The position numbers were made by a program, and so were the translations under genes. Positions 25,085-37,073 of a stretch of DNA of 64,000 nucleotides are shown here, in pieces (position 1 is the stretch's first letter; each line of letters begins with the position of its first letter). The notes below the pieces were generated by a model. The model saw only the letters and a program-made list of their open reading frames with translations. It had not been told where the DNA came from and searched no databases. This DNA comes from Clonostachys chloroleuca (lineage: Eukaryota; Ascomycota; Sordariomycetes; Hypocreales; Bionectriaceae): contig JBANAY010000003.1 of assembly GCA_037952775.1 (NCBI GenBank), positions 9,858,001 through 9,922,000 of the forward strand. Reading direction: 5' to 3'.

Positions 25085-27039
25085 ATGCCAGTATGCTGGA
25101 AGGACACGTCACTCCCTTCCGTGCCTCGTTCCAAAGGCTGCCTCACCTGCGTTGCCCGAAAGTCTCGTTGTGGTAGGTCTTCTTCTTTTACCATTTTGTA
25201 CCTTTGGCAGCTGATTTCTAGTGTGAAGATGGCCGAAGACCTACTTGCCAAGCTTGCGAAGGCCGTAAACAAGTTTGCAGAGGATACCGCAGGGACAACT
25301 TTGTGTTCCTGAATGACGGATGGCGAGCTCCTGGCGTATCCAAGGCGGGACGCAATAAGCCCTCAAAGCCCAGGGGCAAATCGCCTGCCTATGTCAACCG
25401 AGGACAAATAAATGGCTCGGGAAATCGGGCTCTTCCTGAGCCCGGTCCCTGTATCATGGCGGCATCCCCTCCTCTATACCGGAGGCCGTCAATTGACAGA
25501 ATCCAGCTCAGCGCAGCCTTCTTCATGACCGAGTTTGCAACGAAGTTTATCACAACTCCACATTTCATGGCCAGTCTATTCCGCATATACTTCTCTGTTG
25601 ATTCTTATGCAACTATCAATGCTGGTGCGAGTGCATCCCTCAGGACGCCAGCAGTATTGGCTGTCAATGCTCTTGCTCAAGGGCATTTCGGCCGAGCTAT
25701 GGGCGACGCAGCATCTGTTCGGCAAAGTTTCCATATATACGGCCTCGCCTTGAAATCAATGACATCGTCCATCTCGGCTTTAGGGTTCAGCAGTCTCACC
25801 CTTGATGGCGTATGCGAGGAGAATTGGCAACATTTTGCATTCTTCTGCGTTGTCATGGCTTTTTGGGAAGTATGCATTCTACCCATTGATGCCCAAATGA
25901 GAAATTTCCGTCGTTAAATATCTTGTTTAGCTCAAGATGTGCCCTCTATCTACAAACTGGCAAAGCCATATCCGCGCTCTATCTGACGCCATTGCTCTGA
26001 GAGGGGAAGATCACCCGTACTCGAAAACCAATAAGCAACTCATAGCCGCTTCGCGGTTAATGATTGTGAGTTGTAATATTAATTTATCTGTCTTGTAAGC
26101 TCGTAAAACACTAACAAATCATAACTATAGTCATTGCAAACACTCTCTTCTAGGCAATTGAGTAGTCTGACACCCTACGAATGGCGAAAGAGGGCTACCA
26201 TCCGTTCTGCCTGGCTTACTGAGGCGAAAACGACGATATACACCAGCGAGGATCTGATTCCATCCTGGGGAACCGAGATCTATACCTTTCTAGATTCTTT
26301 GATGGATTCTCTCCCAACGTTGGCGAGCCTGATAAGTCGATATGACCAGCTTGTCGTCCAACTTCTCCAGACTGGCAGGGCGAGCCACAGTGAGCCTAGT
26401 CGAGCTTTATTAGAGCTTTATCATGAAGCGGAAACCCTGTTGAGCCAAACACAATTATCAGCTACGGTATGGCAAACAAAGGTCTATGAGGTTCCAATCA
26501 CCGAGTGCCAATCGAACCCAAACGCCGACCAAGAGGAGGCAAAGGATCATTCGAGGTTCTGGCACATGTTTGAACAGGACTTGCACTCCTTATTTGACAC
26601 CCTCCTTCACTTCCACTCAATGCACGAATATCAAGCCTTCACTCTGTACTGGACCGTTGTCATATCATTACACCTGCAGCTTACGGATATGCTCTCGATG
26701 ATGATGGCCACCAACTCACAACTCATACCAACCGATCCCGGAAAGGAGATTCATAATCACCGCGCCCAACTCGTCGGGTATGCGGAGAATGTGCTTCGGG
26801 CCATTGCCTTCGCAGAGAACGTCGCTAACCGAAGACTTGCGCCCTTTTTCATCACCACCGCTTTCCAGATGACGACCGTCGTTCTGGAAAAGGAGTGTGA
26901 GGTCCTGCGAGGGGAACACGGGAATCTGGAGATCATCCGCCGGTATGAAGCGATGAAGGCTCTGGCGTGGCGATACATGAAATGGGGCTTGCAAAGTAAG
27001 ATTCCGATCAAACTAGACACCACAGGCCGTCTATCTTGA
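25085..27039 (+). CDS. Zn2Cys6 transcription factor (fungal_trans_2 type)
   Basis: Exons 25085-25172, 25229-25869, 25931-26065 and 26131-27039 give 590 residues. The zinc cluster is complete across intron 1: C19, C22, C29, C36, C39, C46 (CLTC, SRC, TCQAC, QVC). The remainder is a long helical region that looks like the fungal_trans_2 (PF11951) group: FFMTEFATKFI, ASLRTPAVLAVNALAQGHFG, a W-E-LKMCPLSTNWQSHI segment, and a C-terminal ALAWRYMKWGLQ. The first intron sits two bases past the third cluster Cys, as is common in the family. Divergent pairing with the DHA2 pump makes it a candidate regulator of that pump; this is inference. No catalytic gene adjoins it on the right. Confidence 0.88.
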
Positions 27040-28318
27040 ACACCACACAAATTGCCAGTGCGGTGGTCTCACAATTATCACGCGATAGTCAGGGAAGAGG
27101 TTTTGCAACGCTTACATTCAAATTTGTCATCGATTCCGAGGCACTGTGCCTTGACAATTCGAAGGAAATTACCTTGATCATTTCTCTGATCAACCAGGCG
27201 CCAAGTCATTTGAAACCGCACTCACGTCAGGCGAGTTTGGGCTTCTTGCAAAAGGACCAGGACAGAAATACCTCTGAAAACGGACGAGGTGGTGCATAGG
27301 CCACAGGGCTGAGCAGCGGCACATGAGGCAAGGCGGCTTGGAAATGGGTGTCCAGGAACGGGGCAGGAAACATCCAGCGACTGATTGAGTGGTGCTCTGG
27401 ATCCAATTGATTAATGTGTTGCGCCGGCTAAGACTTCAGTGTTGCTTCTCAAACAAGGGATCAGGCGCATACCCTCATCAGGCCCCCGCCTCTGTTCAAC
27501 CAGCCATAACATGGATGGTCTCAATTTCACATTATTCATCACGCTATTTATCAGATCAAGCTACTCGCGAGTTGTGTCCCTCAATGGATGAGGAGTGACA
27601 GAGCATGTGGTCAGACCCACGTTGCATTGGCCCAGCCACTTGTTTCATGCTGGTCTAGAGCCGCGCCAGCTGGAACAACCACGGCACATTTAATCATTGG
27701 AAAATACAGCATGCCCCAAATTCGTCTGCCTACTGGTCTTTTTCTAGCGATCACGGAAGCAAACGCCTTACAAGGCCTTTTTGGGGGGTTAGGGGACCAC
27801 TTCTAAGCCTTATCTACCGGCACCGTCTTTCTTTGGCCCCCACAGCCATACCCACGTGTACAGGGTCAATGGGCAGTAAACGGCACTGGCTACCACGTTG
27901 ATCTCTTTAGTAATTCCTCTGAGTGAATCCTTTGATGGGTCTGGGGAAAATGACATGCTGTTTTCAGCGGCCGTGGTTTCCACAGAACTGCCGGCAACAT
28001 CGTCCTTCCTGGAACGGACTGGTCCCTGTCACGACTTTCTGCTTTGAGACGAAGCTCCTTAACGAGGGATTTTGGGTTGAATATCATGCTCTCAGCCAAG
28101 GCTGTGCCTCCAACAATAAATGTCACTTCTTTGGGATGGCCACTTCGTCAGTAACTCAAACTCGGCAACTATAAGACGAGTCCTAGACCCCCGTATTTCT
28201 CCCAACTTCCAGACTGTCAGAACCAGAGCCAAGGACTTAGTAGTTTCATCAACCGCATATCCCTTGTTAAGACTTCATCTCATTTCTGGAAAGCGCGAAG
28301 CAACTCAGCCAACTCAAC
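27040..28318. other. Intergenic region upstream of the NLP gene
   Basis: About 1.3 kb. It holds the 3' UTR of the regulator and the NLP promoter. A TATA-like CTATAAGAC lies near 28169-28177, roughly 145 bp before the NLP start. Small ORFs here have no recognisable product. Confidence 0.45.
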
Positions 28319-29146
28319 ATGCATTCCTCTCTTGTCGCTATCCTTGGTGCCTTGGCCATCGTCCAAGCGCAGCCCACCCACAACGCCAAACGTGACATCA
28401 TCGCAGCTCTCCCTGGAAGTGCCGATGCCACTGAGACTAAGTTCCAGCCGCTGCTAGACTTTGACTCTGACGGCTGCTACAATACGGCTGCTATTTCCCC
28501 TGATGGTACAACCAACCCTGGAAAGGGTGCGACTGGTACTCCCCAGGGCGGGTGCCGGGACCCTCCTCAGCTCCAGAACAGCAATGCCTATTCTCGAAAG
28601 CGCTGCAACAACGGATATTGCGCCATCATGTACGAGTACTTCTTTGAGAAGGACCAGGCTATTGGAGGAAGTTTCCTAGGTGGACACAAATTCGACTGGG
28701 AGAACATTGTAAGCTTTCCTCTTTTCTCAGACGTCGTTTTTTTTTCAAGTTACCATCACTAACTCTGCGCATAGGTGGTCTTTGCCAAGGGCGATCAGGT
28801 CGTTCGCGTCGCGCCCTCATGCCATGGAAAGTACGAGAACGCCAGAAACGACGTCCCACTGTCCGGAAGCCGGGTACAGGCTGTGTATCACAAGGATGGT
28901 GCTGCAACTCACTGCTTCCGTTTCGCCAACAGCGATGACATTGCCCACCCTGAGAACCCCTTTGGTTCTTTCTATACCAGCCCTCTGGTTGGCTGGAATA
29001 ACTGGCCTAGCACTGACCTTCGCAACAAGATGCTCTCGACGTGGAATGGTGGGGTTGGCCCCAAGTTGGATGATGAGTTCACCGATTCGCTCAGAGCTGC
29101 TGCTGGAAGTGGTGTACCAGGTTTCGACCCTGCTCTTGACGCTTAG
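28319..29146 (+). CDS. Secreted NLP (necrosis- and ethylene-inducing protein-like, NPP1 family)
   Basis: NLPs are secreted proteins of plant-associated microbes; cytotoxic members permeabilise eudicot plasma membranes by binding GIPC sphingolipids, and many others are non-cytotoxic. Exons 28319-28708 and 28775-29146 give 253 residues. Seen: a signal peptide ending near residue 17-18 (hydrophobic core LVAILGALAIV), a possible Kex2-type KR at 24-25, six Cys in the mature part, the immunogenic AIMYEY segment, and the family heptapeptide at residues 122-128 as GHKFDWE rather than the canonical GHRHDWE. The first His, Asp and Glu that serve as metal ligands in the type-1 family are kept; the second His is Phe. 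The Cys number fits a type II or III rather than type I NLP. It lies 73 bp from the edge of the transposon nest. Toxicity cannot be predicted from sequence. Confidence 0.92.
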
Positions 29147-29224
29147 ATAATTATAGATAGAAGAAATATACTGTTAGTTGGTTCCAAACATGTTAGTCTG
29201 TATCTATCGTCCATCTTAGGAAAG

Positions 29225-30211
29225 TATCAGTGGTCACCTGACAGGTCACATATACCCGCAGGAGGGCTTATTATTTAATACTGGTTCAGATTATAAGCTT
29301 CCCTTTCGAAGATTAGGAATTAATAAATCTATTAATAGCAATCTAAGTACTCCTCTCAGATAACCCTTAGTTATATCTTTTGAAAGGTCAAGGTCTCCAG
29401 TATAGGGTAGACCAGCTGTAGGGTAAGCTGGGTCTAGGGTAGATAAAGCCTATAGGGTAGGCTCCGAAATACTAGAGAAGGATCGTTTGAAAAGGCGTAG
29501 TAGAAGGTGCGGGCTCTATAAGAGAAAATAAAGCTCTATCAGCTACAGGGTAGCTAAGAAAGATAGACTGTAGGGTAGATAAAAGAGTGTATTGGTGACT
29601 TATAGAATCTCTATCTAGCAGGGAGGAAGCCCTGTACTTATAGGTGTTTCCAGGCCGTAAGGGCCCTGAAGATAACACGTTGCCTTCTGTAATACGGGCT
29701 CGTAACCGCTATAAGGTTCTCGTACAGAGGGATACGAGACCGCTAATGCAGATGCTACAGCGGATACGAAGTCCGCTAATACAGCTGCTATAGTGGTTAC
29801 GAGGTTCACTAAACTAAGTGCTAAGGTTCTCGTACGGCGGATACGAGGTCCGCTAATGCAAGCGCTGCAGCGGACACGAAGTCCGCTAATGCAGCTGCTT
29901 CAGTGCAATACGGGATCGCTAGCACGGACGCCACAGCGGCCGTTACAGCGGTTGTGACCGCTAACGCAATTGCCCCAACGGGCAGCCACAGTGGGTTGGG
30001 CCAGTGGCTTCAGAGGGCTCCCAGCTTTAGAGAGCCCTAAGTTAGTTATTTCATTCCCCCTTACCCTATACTAATTATATATTATTTGATCAATTAATAT
30101 AGGGTAATCTTGATCTACCCTATAGTCTATAGGGTAAATCTCAACAATATCTATAGCTATCTATCAGGCTTTACCTTAATACTCTTCTTATAATACTACC
30201 TAGTACTAATA
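29225..30211 (+). repeat. Left (5') LTR of element O, split by element A
   Basis: The LTR occupies 29225-29378 and 30153-30211. Element A plus its 6-bp target duplication (774 bp in all) accounts exactly for the excess over the 213-bp right LTR. The part up to about 29284 is unmutated relative to the right LTR; from 29312 inward it carries RIP-type transitions. Confidence 0.85.
29379..30146 (-). mobile_element. Element A, copy 1 (768 bp, solo LTR or non-autonomous element)
   Basis: An insertion in the O LTR with 6-bp target duplication ATATCT (29373-29378 and 30147-30152). On the minus strand it begins TGTTGAG and ends CCTTTCAAA. It is GC-richer than its surroundings and built partly from palindromic AGCGG..CCGCT modules spaced roughly 40-50 bp apart. 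It contains no protein-like frame; a 64-codon GTG-started ORF is a by-product of the modules. Copy 2 is at 35794-36528 in opposite orientation. Terminal TGTTGA resembles the Copia LTRs in this block, so it may be a solo LTR of a related family, but the far end is not CA. Confidence 0.75.
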
Positions 30212-32149
30212 TATTAATTCCTCTTCTTATTCAGGGTTAAAAACTATTAAGAGAATATACTATAGATCTAACTACTAATTATCTATATACCCCTAGTGAA
30301 TTAATAGATAATCTATATATATTAACTTTACTAATAAAAGAATAAGAAGAAGAAGTCTAATAGTTTATAAGAGAGCTTTAAGACTTATAAAATAGTATAA
30401 TACTTAATAAGCTCTAAGATTATATTTAGTAAGTAAGAGAAGTATAGCTATAAATTATTACTAAACTCTAAGAAGTAACTATCTACTAATAATAGAATCT
30501 TATTAAGCTTATTAATTAATCTACTCTAATTAACTTATTTATTTAATCTGAATTAATAGCTAGGAATACTAATTTATAGGAGGAAAGTAATAGTATCTAT
30601 TTACTTCTATAGGAGGTTTATAGCCTAAGGGAGAAAGTTTAAAGAATAGAAAAGAATACCCCTAGAAAAAAGTAATTTAGAACTATTTATAAGAATAATA
30701 ATAAGCCTATAAAGAGATATAAGTAAACTAAAGAAGATCTATAGACTAAGATCTAGATAATAGCTCTTATATATTATAGTAAGAGCTAGATAGAGCTTTA
30801 GATCTATCTAGTATATTTTTAAATAGTTTTCCTTTAAGAGAATTTTAATACTAATATTTAAAAAGTAATATATATTAGTATTTACTTATAAAATATAATA
30901 GAAGTATAATAATAATACTATTTATAGAAGTATCCTATTACTACTATTTTCTAGAAAATATATTAAAAGTAGCTAGAGAAGGGAATTAATAATAGCTTTA
31001 TATATATAATTAAAACTATATAGAAACTACTATATATAAAGCTTATAGTAGATTAGAAATTCAGATTATATATTAATTATTATAAATCTATATTTAGTAA
31101 AATATTAGAGAAGCTCCTTAAGATATTCTAAGTAGCTCTTTTCCTAGAAATCTTATTTATTAACTTCTATAAGTAGATACTAAGTAAAGGGGTACCTAGT
31201 AATTAAAAGAAGTTTTTTAATTAAAGAGTTATTATAAAAATACTTATAAAAACCTCTAAAATTAGTAGTATAATTTAATTTTACTTTTATTTAAGATATT
31301 ATAATATAATTACTTTATAAAAGATTTATCTAACTATAAATATAAGAATACTATAGAGAAAGAGTTTAGATAGAGCTAACTATAGGTAGAAATATTAGAA
31401 ATATAATAAACTAGATTATATAAGAGATTATTATAAAGTCTCTAATTATATAGAGTATTAAAATAATTAATATATAATTAAAATATATACTAAATAAGTT
31501 AGAGACTTTAAACTAGATACTATTCTATATATCTATAAAATATAATAGAATAGGATAAGCTATATTAACTTAAAAATAAGAAAAGTAGTATAATTTAGAT
31601 AAAAGGGATATTAGGAAAAGATAATTATACTATTTAATCTATAAGTAGATATTAATATTCTTTTAAGCTAGTTTATAAGAAAAAGAGCTAAATTACTATC
31701 TAGAATAACTCTAGGGATTATATTTAATAGATAATATATTAAGACCTTAGGGATAAAGCTTTATTTAATAGAAATTATAGATAACTAGGGAGTTATAAAG
31801 TAGATACTCTTTAAGTTTATAATAGTAGATATTAAGAAGAATATAATTATTAGAAAACCCTAGTTTATTAATATTAATTCTTAAATATTTTAAATATTTA
31901 ATAAATAGTATTACTCTCTAGAGTAAGCCTCTATTAAGCTAGTTACTTAACTTAAATAATTTAAATAGATAATTAAGAATATATATATTATAATAATCTT
32001 AATAAATCCCCTAAGTAATACTTCTATATTTAATAGATATAAGGAGAATATAAAATAGCTATCTAATAAATATATAGACTTTATAGATATTTTCTTAGAA
32101 AAGAAAGCAGCCTAATAACTATTCTTAGGAGGATAAATATATATAATTA
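30212..32149 (+). pseudogene. Element O gag-protease remnant (RIPped)
   Basis: AT-rich plus-strand sequence with many TAA/TAG stops. Near 31380-31440 a frame keeps the spacing of a CCHC zinc knuckle in which Cys and His codons have become Tyr, Ile or Arg by C-to-T or G-to-A changes. The last 100 bp read DFIDIFLEKKAA, the usual gypsy linker ahead of reverse transcriptase. The frame stops at the Copia LTR at 32150 and continues in the inverted segment, at 35419 and downward. Confidence 0.6.
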
Positions 32150-33058
32150 TGTTGAATTGAGAGAATATAGCCACTATAAGTTAGTGACCATATTGCTATA
32201 AGTTAGCGGTTGCAACCACTAACCTCTAGCGGTCGCAACCACTAACTGTTAGCGATCGTAGCTACTGACTGTTAGCGATCGCGGCCACTAACTGTTAGCG
32301 ATCGCTATCCCCTGTAACAGCTAGCCAATAGCGATTGAGACCGCTATCCGATAGCGACTACGATCACTAGCCAATAGCGGTTGCAGCCACTGTGGGTCAG
32401 TGGCTACAGGCCGCTATGACCGCTACGGCTTAGCGGGCTCCAGTTCCTCTTTAGGGCTAGGAGCGTCCAGCGTTATTTATAGGTTATTAGGCTATATTAG
32501 CCTAAATAAGGGTCTAGAAAATTCAGGAAAAAATCTGAGCAACTTCTAGTAGCCTAACCTATACCCAAGCTACCCTATAACCAACCTACCCTAGACTAGA
32601 TCTTAGATCTTAGGATATCTCCTTCAGCTTTAAAGATAAGATATCTAATATCTATACTTAACTAATCAGCTTAACTAGCTCTTTCAGATAAAAGTGGGTC
32701 TTAAAAAGGTTATATATATCTATCTTATAGTTTGGTAGTTATAAGTTGATTTTTTAGATTTCCTATAGTAATAAATTTTACAGAAAATCAAAAGTAGCCC
32801 GGGAAGCTGCTATAGCGGGTTTTAGAGTAGTTTTTAGTCGGTAGACCTATAAGAGAAATTGGTATATTTTTCCGGTTCCTCTCACCAAAATAAGATTCTT
32901 TTGCGCTATAAAATATACTATAAACTAACTTTCTAGTATGAAATTTGACTAAGTTATAGAGGAGTGTTCACTATAAGTTAGAAGCTAAATTTTCTGCTGC
33001 TGCTAGTTATAGCGGTCTCAAGGCCTAATGCACCTTGTAGGCCACTGTAATTTCAACA
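32150..33058 (+). repeat. Copia solo LTR, copy B (909 bp)
   Basis: Begins TGTTGAATTGAGAG and ends TTTCAACA, matching the LTRs of the intact Copia element (48624-56281) read on the minus strand, with an extra palindromic module making it longer than 864 bp. Its left flank is AATTA (32145-32149) and its right flank AGTAT (33059-33063); these do not match each other but match the flanks of copy B' crosswise. Confidence 0.88.
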
Positions 33059-35424
33059 AGTATTATAGTTCTTAGTTTATTCTCTTAGTTTAACTATCTA
33101 TTTAAGAGTAAAATATAGTATTAAAGTATCTCTAGTATATAAGTAAATAATAGAAAGATTATTAGTAATCTTCTATAAAGACTATTATTCTATCTAAAAC
33201 TATTCTATTTAGAATTCTATATAGTATAAAGACTTTATTAATTAGAACTTCTATTAATATTTTACTACTAAGTACCTTATAGGTTATAATAAATAATAAG
33301 TACTTTATAAATTAGTTTATAATAATAAGTATTATATTATATAGTTTACTTCCTAGTTCTAATATAAGTAGAAGATCTATAATAAAATCTATTAATACTT
33401 TTAACTATAGATATATTATTTATAGAAGTAGTACTAGAAACCTATAGAGCTTATACTTTTTTATATTAATATATTAGTAAATTAGATATAATTTTATATA
33501 GTATTTAATATCTCTCTTTATACCTAGTTAAAAGTAAAATTTAATTATTTTTTATATTATTCTATTTACTCTCTAGTAATCTACTATAGATATATTATAA
33601 TATAGTAAGAGAAGTTTAATTTTTATATCTAATAGTATAAATATATATTTTTTAATATTTTTTTCCCCCTAGTAGTATAGTAACTTTTTATTATTAACTA
33701 GTTACTTATAAGATTTATATCTATTAGTAGTATTAAAAGTACTCTTAGCTTTTACTCTCTTTTTTATTATAAAGATATTCCTTTATTATACTTCTAAAAG
33801 TATTTTAATTAGGGTTTTTTCTTCTACTTATAATATTATAATTATATTTTAATAATCTCCCTACTAATTCTTAATAGTTCTTTAAGTTATAAGCTAAAAG
33901 TAGATAAGTATTTTACTAGTAACTCTCTCTCTCCTAGTAAGTAGAATTTTTATAATTAGATATAATCTAGTTAATCTATAAGTATACTAATTAAGATCTA
34001 ATAACTTATTAGATATTCTAATCTATAAATCTCCCTTAAATATATTATCTATTCTTTTCTTATATAAAAAATACTAGAGGAAAATATCTAGATAACTCCT
34101 TTATACTTTCTCTTTTATTTAGGGATCTATTAAATTAGACTTTCTTAAAAGCCTATTTACTAGGTTTAATTTATCTAATCTATATTTAATTATAAAGTTA
34201 TATAGAGCTAGCTTATCTAGTACTATTATCTATTTAGCTAATAGTATTTTTTTATCTACTAGATAGCTATAATTTAAATAGTTTATAATAACTATAACTA
34301 GATTAGCTATATATACTAAGTAGTACTTCTATATATAGAAAGCCTTTATTATTATAAGTATCTCTATATTAGGAATAGAATATTTAAGTTAAGATCTATT
34401 TAGCTTCTTTAAGAGATATATAACTAGATACTATTTACTTTATATAAGCTATATAAGTACTACTCCTATTATAAAATCTAATATATTAGTTTTAATTCTT
34501 ATATATACCTCTAGGTTAAAGTATATTAAAATTAGCTAGTTTATAAATCTATTCTTTAGCTCTTAGAAAGCTATTTATTTAATATTATTAAGTAATAGAT
34601 ATTCTTTATATTTATCTTATATTAGATTAGTTAATAGTATTATAATTTTACTATAGTTTTTTATAAAATACTTATAAAATTCTATAAAATCTAGGAAGAT
34701 CTATATATTCTTTATATTATAAAGTTCTAGCTAGTTTTATACTACTTAGATATATTCCTCCTCTATTTATATTCCTTTAGACCCTATAATAAACCTAAAG
34801 AAGAATACCTTATTAACTATAAATTTATATTTTTATAGATTAGTATATAGATCTATATTCTATAGCTTCTATAGAATAGTCTTTATATATTATATATATA
34901 AGATAATATTATTATTATAGATTAGAATATTATCTAGATAGATAATATAAATAGAGTCTATCTTAAACTATAATATATTATTAATATACTCTTAGAAGAT
35001 TACTAATATATTAATTAGACTAAAGGGTATAATAAAATATTTAAAGTAACTATATCTATATCTAAATACTATTTTCTACTTATCTCTCTTATTAATATAT
35101 AGTCTTTAATATATATCTTTTATATCTAGTTTTATAAAGATCTTAGTACTATATAGCTAGTTAAGAATCTTATAGATTAGGAGTAATATAATATAGTTCT
35201 TATATATTATCTTATTTAAACTATAATAGTTAATATAGAGTTATAGCTTAGAAGAACTTTTCTTAGATATAAATAGTATAGGGGTACCTACTAAGCTAGT
35301 TAATCTCCTTATTTATTTATTCTTAAGGGCCTTTTTAATATATAACTTAAAAACCTCTAGCTTTCTAGTTACTAAAGAATAAATAGATTCCTATAGTAGT
35401 ACTTAGCTATTTTTTAGTTTAATT
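33059..35424 (-). pseudogene. Element O reverse transcriptase to integrase segment, inverted
   Basis: RIPped Ty3/gypsy pol, now on the minus strand. From 35424 downward the frame reads LEVFKLYIKKALKN, then GTPILFISKK, KIFIKLDIKDIY, IVFRYRYSYFKYFIIPFSL and IYLDNILIY (the catalytic YLDD as YLDN), and ends with the integrase tail TKRINQEL next to 33059. Many stops replace Gln and Trp codons. Flanked by Copia LTRs B and B' in opposite orientation. Flipping the segment restores the gag-pol frame at both junctions. Confidence 0.8.
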
Positions 35425-37073
35425 TATTAAAATTACAGTAGCCTACAAGGTGCATTAGGCCTTGAGACCGCTATAACTAGCAGCAGCGGAAAATTTAGCT
35501 TCTAACTTATAGTGAATACTCCTCTATAACTTAGTTAAATTTTATACTAGAAAGTTAGTTTATAGTATATTTTATAGTACAAAAGAATTTTATTTTGGTA
35601 AGATAAACCGGAAAAATATACTAATTTCTCTTATAGGTCTACCGACTAAAAACTACTCTAAAACCCGCTATAGCAGCTTCCCGGGCTACTTTTGATTTTC
35701 TATAAAATTTATTACTATAGGAAATCTAAAAAATCAACTTATAACTACCAAACTATAAGACAGATATATATAACCTTTTTAAGACCCACTTTTTATTAAG
35801 ATTTACCCTATAGACTATAGGGTAGATCAAGATTACCCTATATTAATTGATTAAATAATATATAATTAGTATAGGGTAAGGGGGAATAAAATAACTAACT
35901 TAGGGCTCTCCAAAGCTGGAAGCCCTCTGAAGCCACTGGCTTAACCTACTGTGGCTGCCCGTTGGGGCAATTGCTTTAGCGGTCACAACCGCTGTAACGG
36001 CCGCTGTAGCGTCCGTGCTAGCGATCCCGTATTGCGCTGAAGCAGCTGCATTAGCGGACTTCGGATCCGCTATACGAGAACCTTAGCACTTAGTTTAGTG
36101 AACCTCGTAACCACTATAGCAGCTGCATTAGCGGACTTCATATCCGCTGTAGCATCTGCATTAGCGGTCTCGTATCCCTCTGTACGAGAACCTTATAGCG
36201 GTTATAAGCCTGTATTACAGAAGGTAACATATTATCTTCAGGGCCCTTACGGCCTGGAAATACCTATAAGTACAGGGCTTCCTCCCTACTAGATAGAGAT
36301 TCTATAAGTTACTAATATACTCTTTTATCTACCCTACAGTCTATCTTTCTTAGCTACCCTGTAGCTGATAGAGCTTTATTTTCTCTTATAGAGCCTGTAC
36401 CTTCTACTATATCTTTTCAAATGATCCTTCTCTAGTATTTCGGAGCCTACCCTATAGGCTTTATCTACCCCAGACCCAGCTTACCCTACAACTGGTCTAC
36501 CCTATACTAGAGACCTTGACCTTTCAAAACTTTTATCTGAAAGAGCTAGTTAAGCTGATCAGTTAAGTATAGATATTAGATATCTTATCTTTAAAGCTGA
36601 AGGAGATATCTAAGATCTAAGATCTAGTCTAGGGTAGGTTGGTTATAGGGTAGCTTGGGTATAGGTTAGGCTACTAGAAGTTGCTCAGATTTTTTCCTGA
36701 ATTTTCTAGACCCTTATTTAGGCTAATATAGCCTAATAACCTATAAATAACGCTGGACGCTCCTAGCCCTAAAGAGGAACTGGAGCCCGCTAAGCCGTAG
36801 CGGTCATAGCGGCCTGTAGCCACTGACCCACAGTGGCTGCAACCGCTATTGGCTAGTGATCGTAGTCGCTATCGGATAGCGGTCTCAATCGCTATTGGCT
36901 AGCTGTTACAGGGGATAGCGATCGCTAACAGTTAGTGGCCGCGATCGCTAACAGTCAGTAGCTACGATCGCTAACAGTTAGTGGTTGCGACCGCTAGAGG
37001 TTAGTGGTTGCAACCGCTAACTTATAGCGATATAGTCACTAACTTATAGTGGCTATAGTCTCTCAATTCAACA
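35425..37073 (-). repeat. Copia solo LTR, copy B' (about 908 bp, split by element A copy 2)
   Basis: LTR parts at 35425-35793 and 36529/36535-37073, same family as B but in opposite orientation. RIP-type changes are seen at its start (TATTAAAATTACAG for TGTTGAAATTACAG). Left flank TAATT (35420-35424), right flank ATACT (37074-37078). Confidence 0.88.
35794..36528 (+). mobile_element. Element A, copy 2 (735 bp)
   Basis: Inserted in LTR B' with 6-bp target duplication ACTTTT (35788-35793 and 36529-36534). On the plus strand it runs from TATTAAG (TGTTGAG with RIP changes) to CCTTTCAAA. It is the reverse complement of copy 1 with small indels and scattered transitions, and keeps the palindromic modules. 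Confidence 0.75.

Noticed and set aside
18055..29146. Complete secondary-metabolite gene cluster
   Set aside because: Regulators, a pump and a reductase are present but no PKS, NRPS, terpene synthase or DMATS is found in the window.
29615..29809. 64-codon ORF, nearly repeated at 36098-36292
   Set aside because: It begins with GTG rather than ATG and is a translation of the palindromic modules of element A; similarity between the two copies reflects repeat homology, not protein conservation.
29700..29960. CRISPR-like regularly spaced palindromes
   Set aside because: Modules are degenerate, spacers are not unique and the context is a eukaryotic LTR nest; no CRISPR array.
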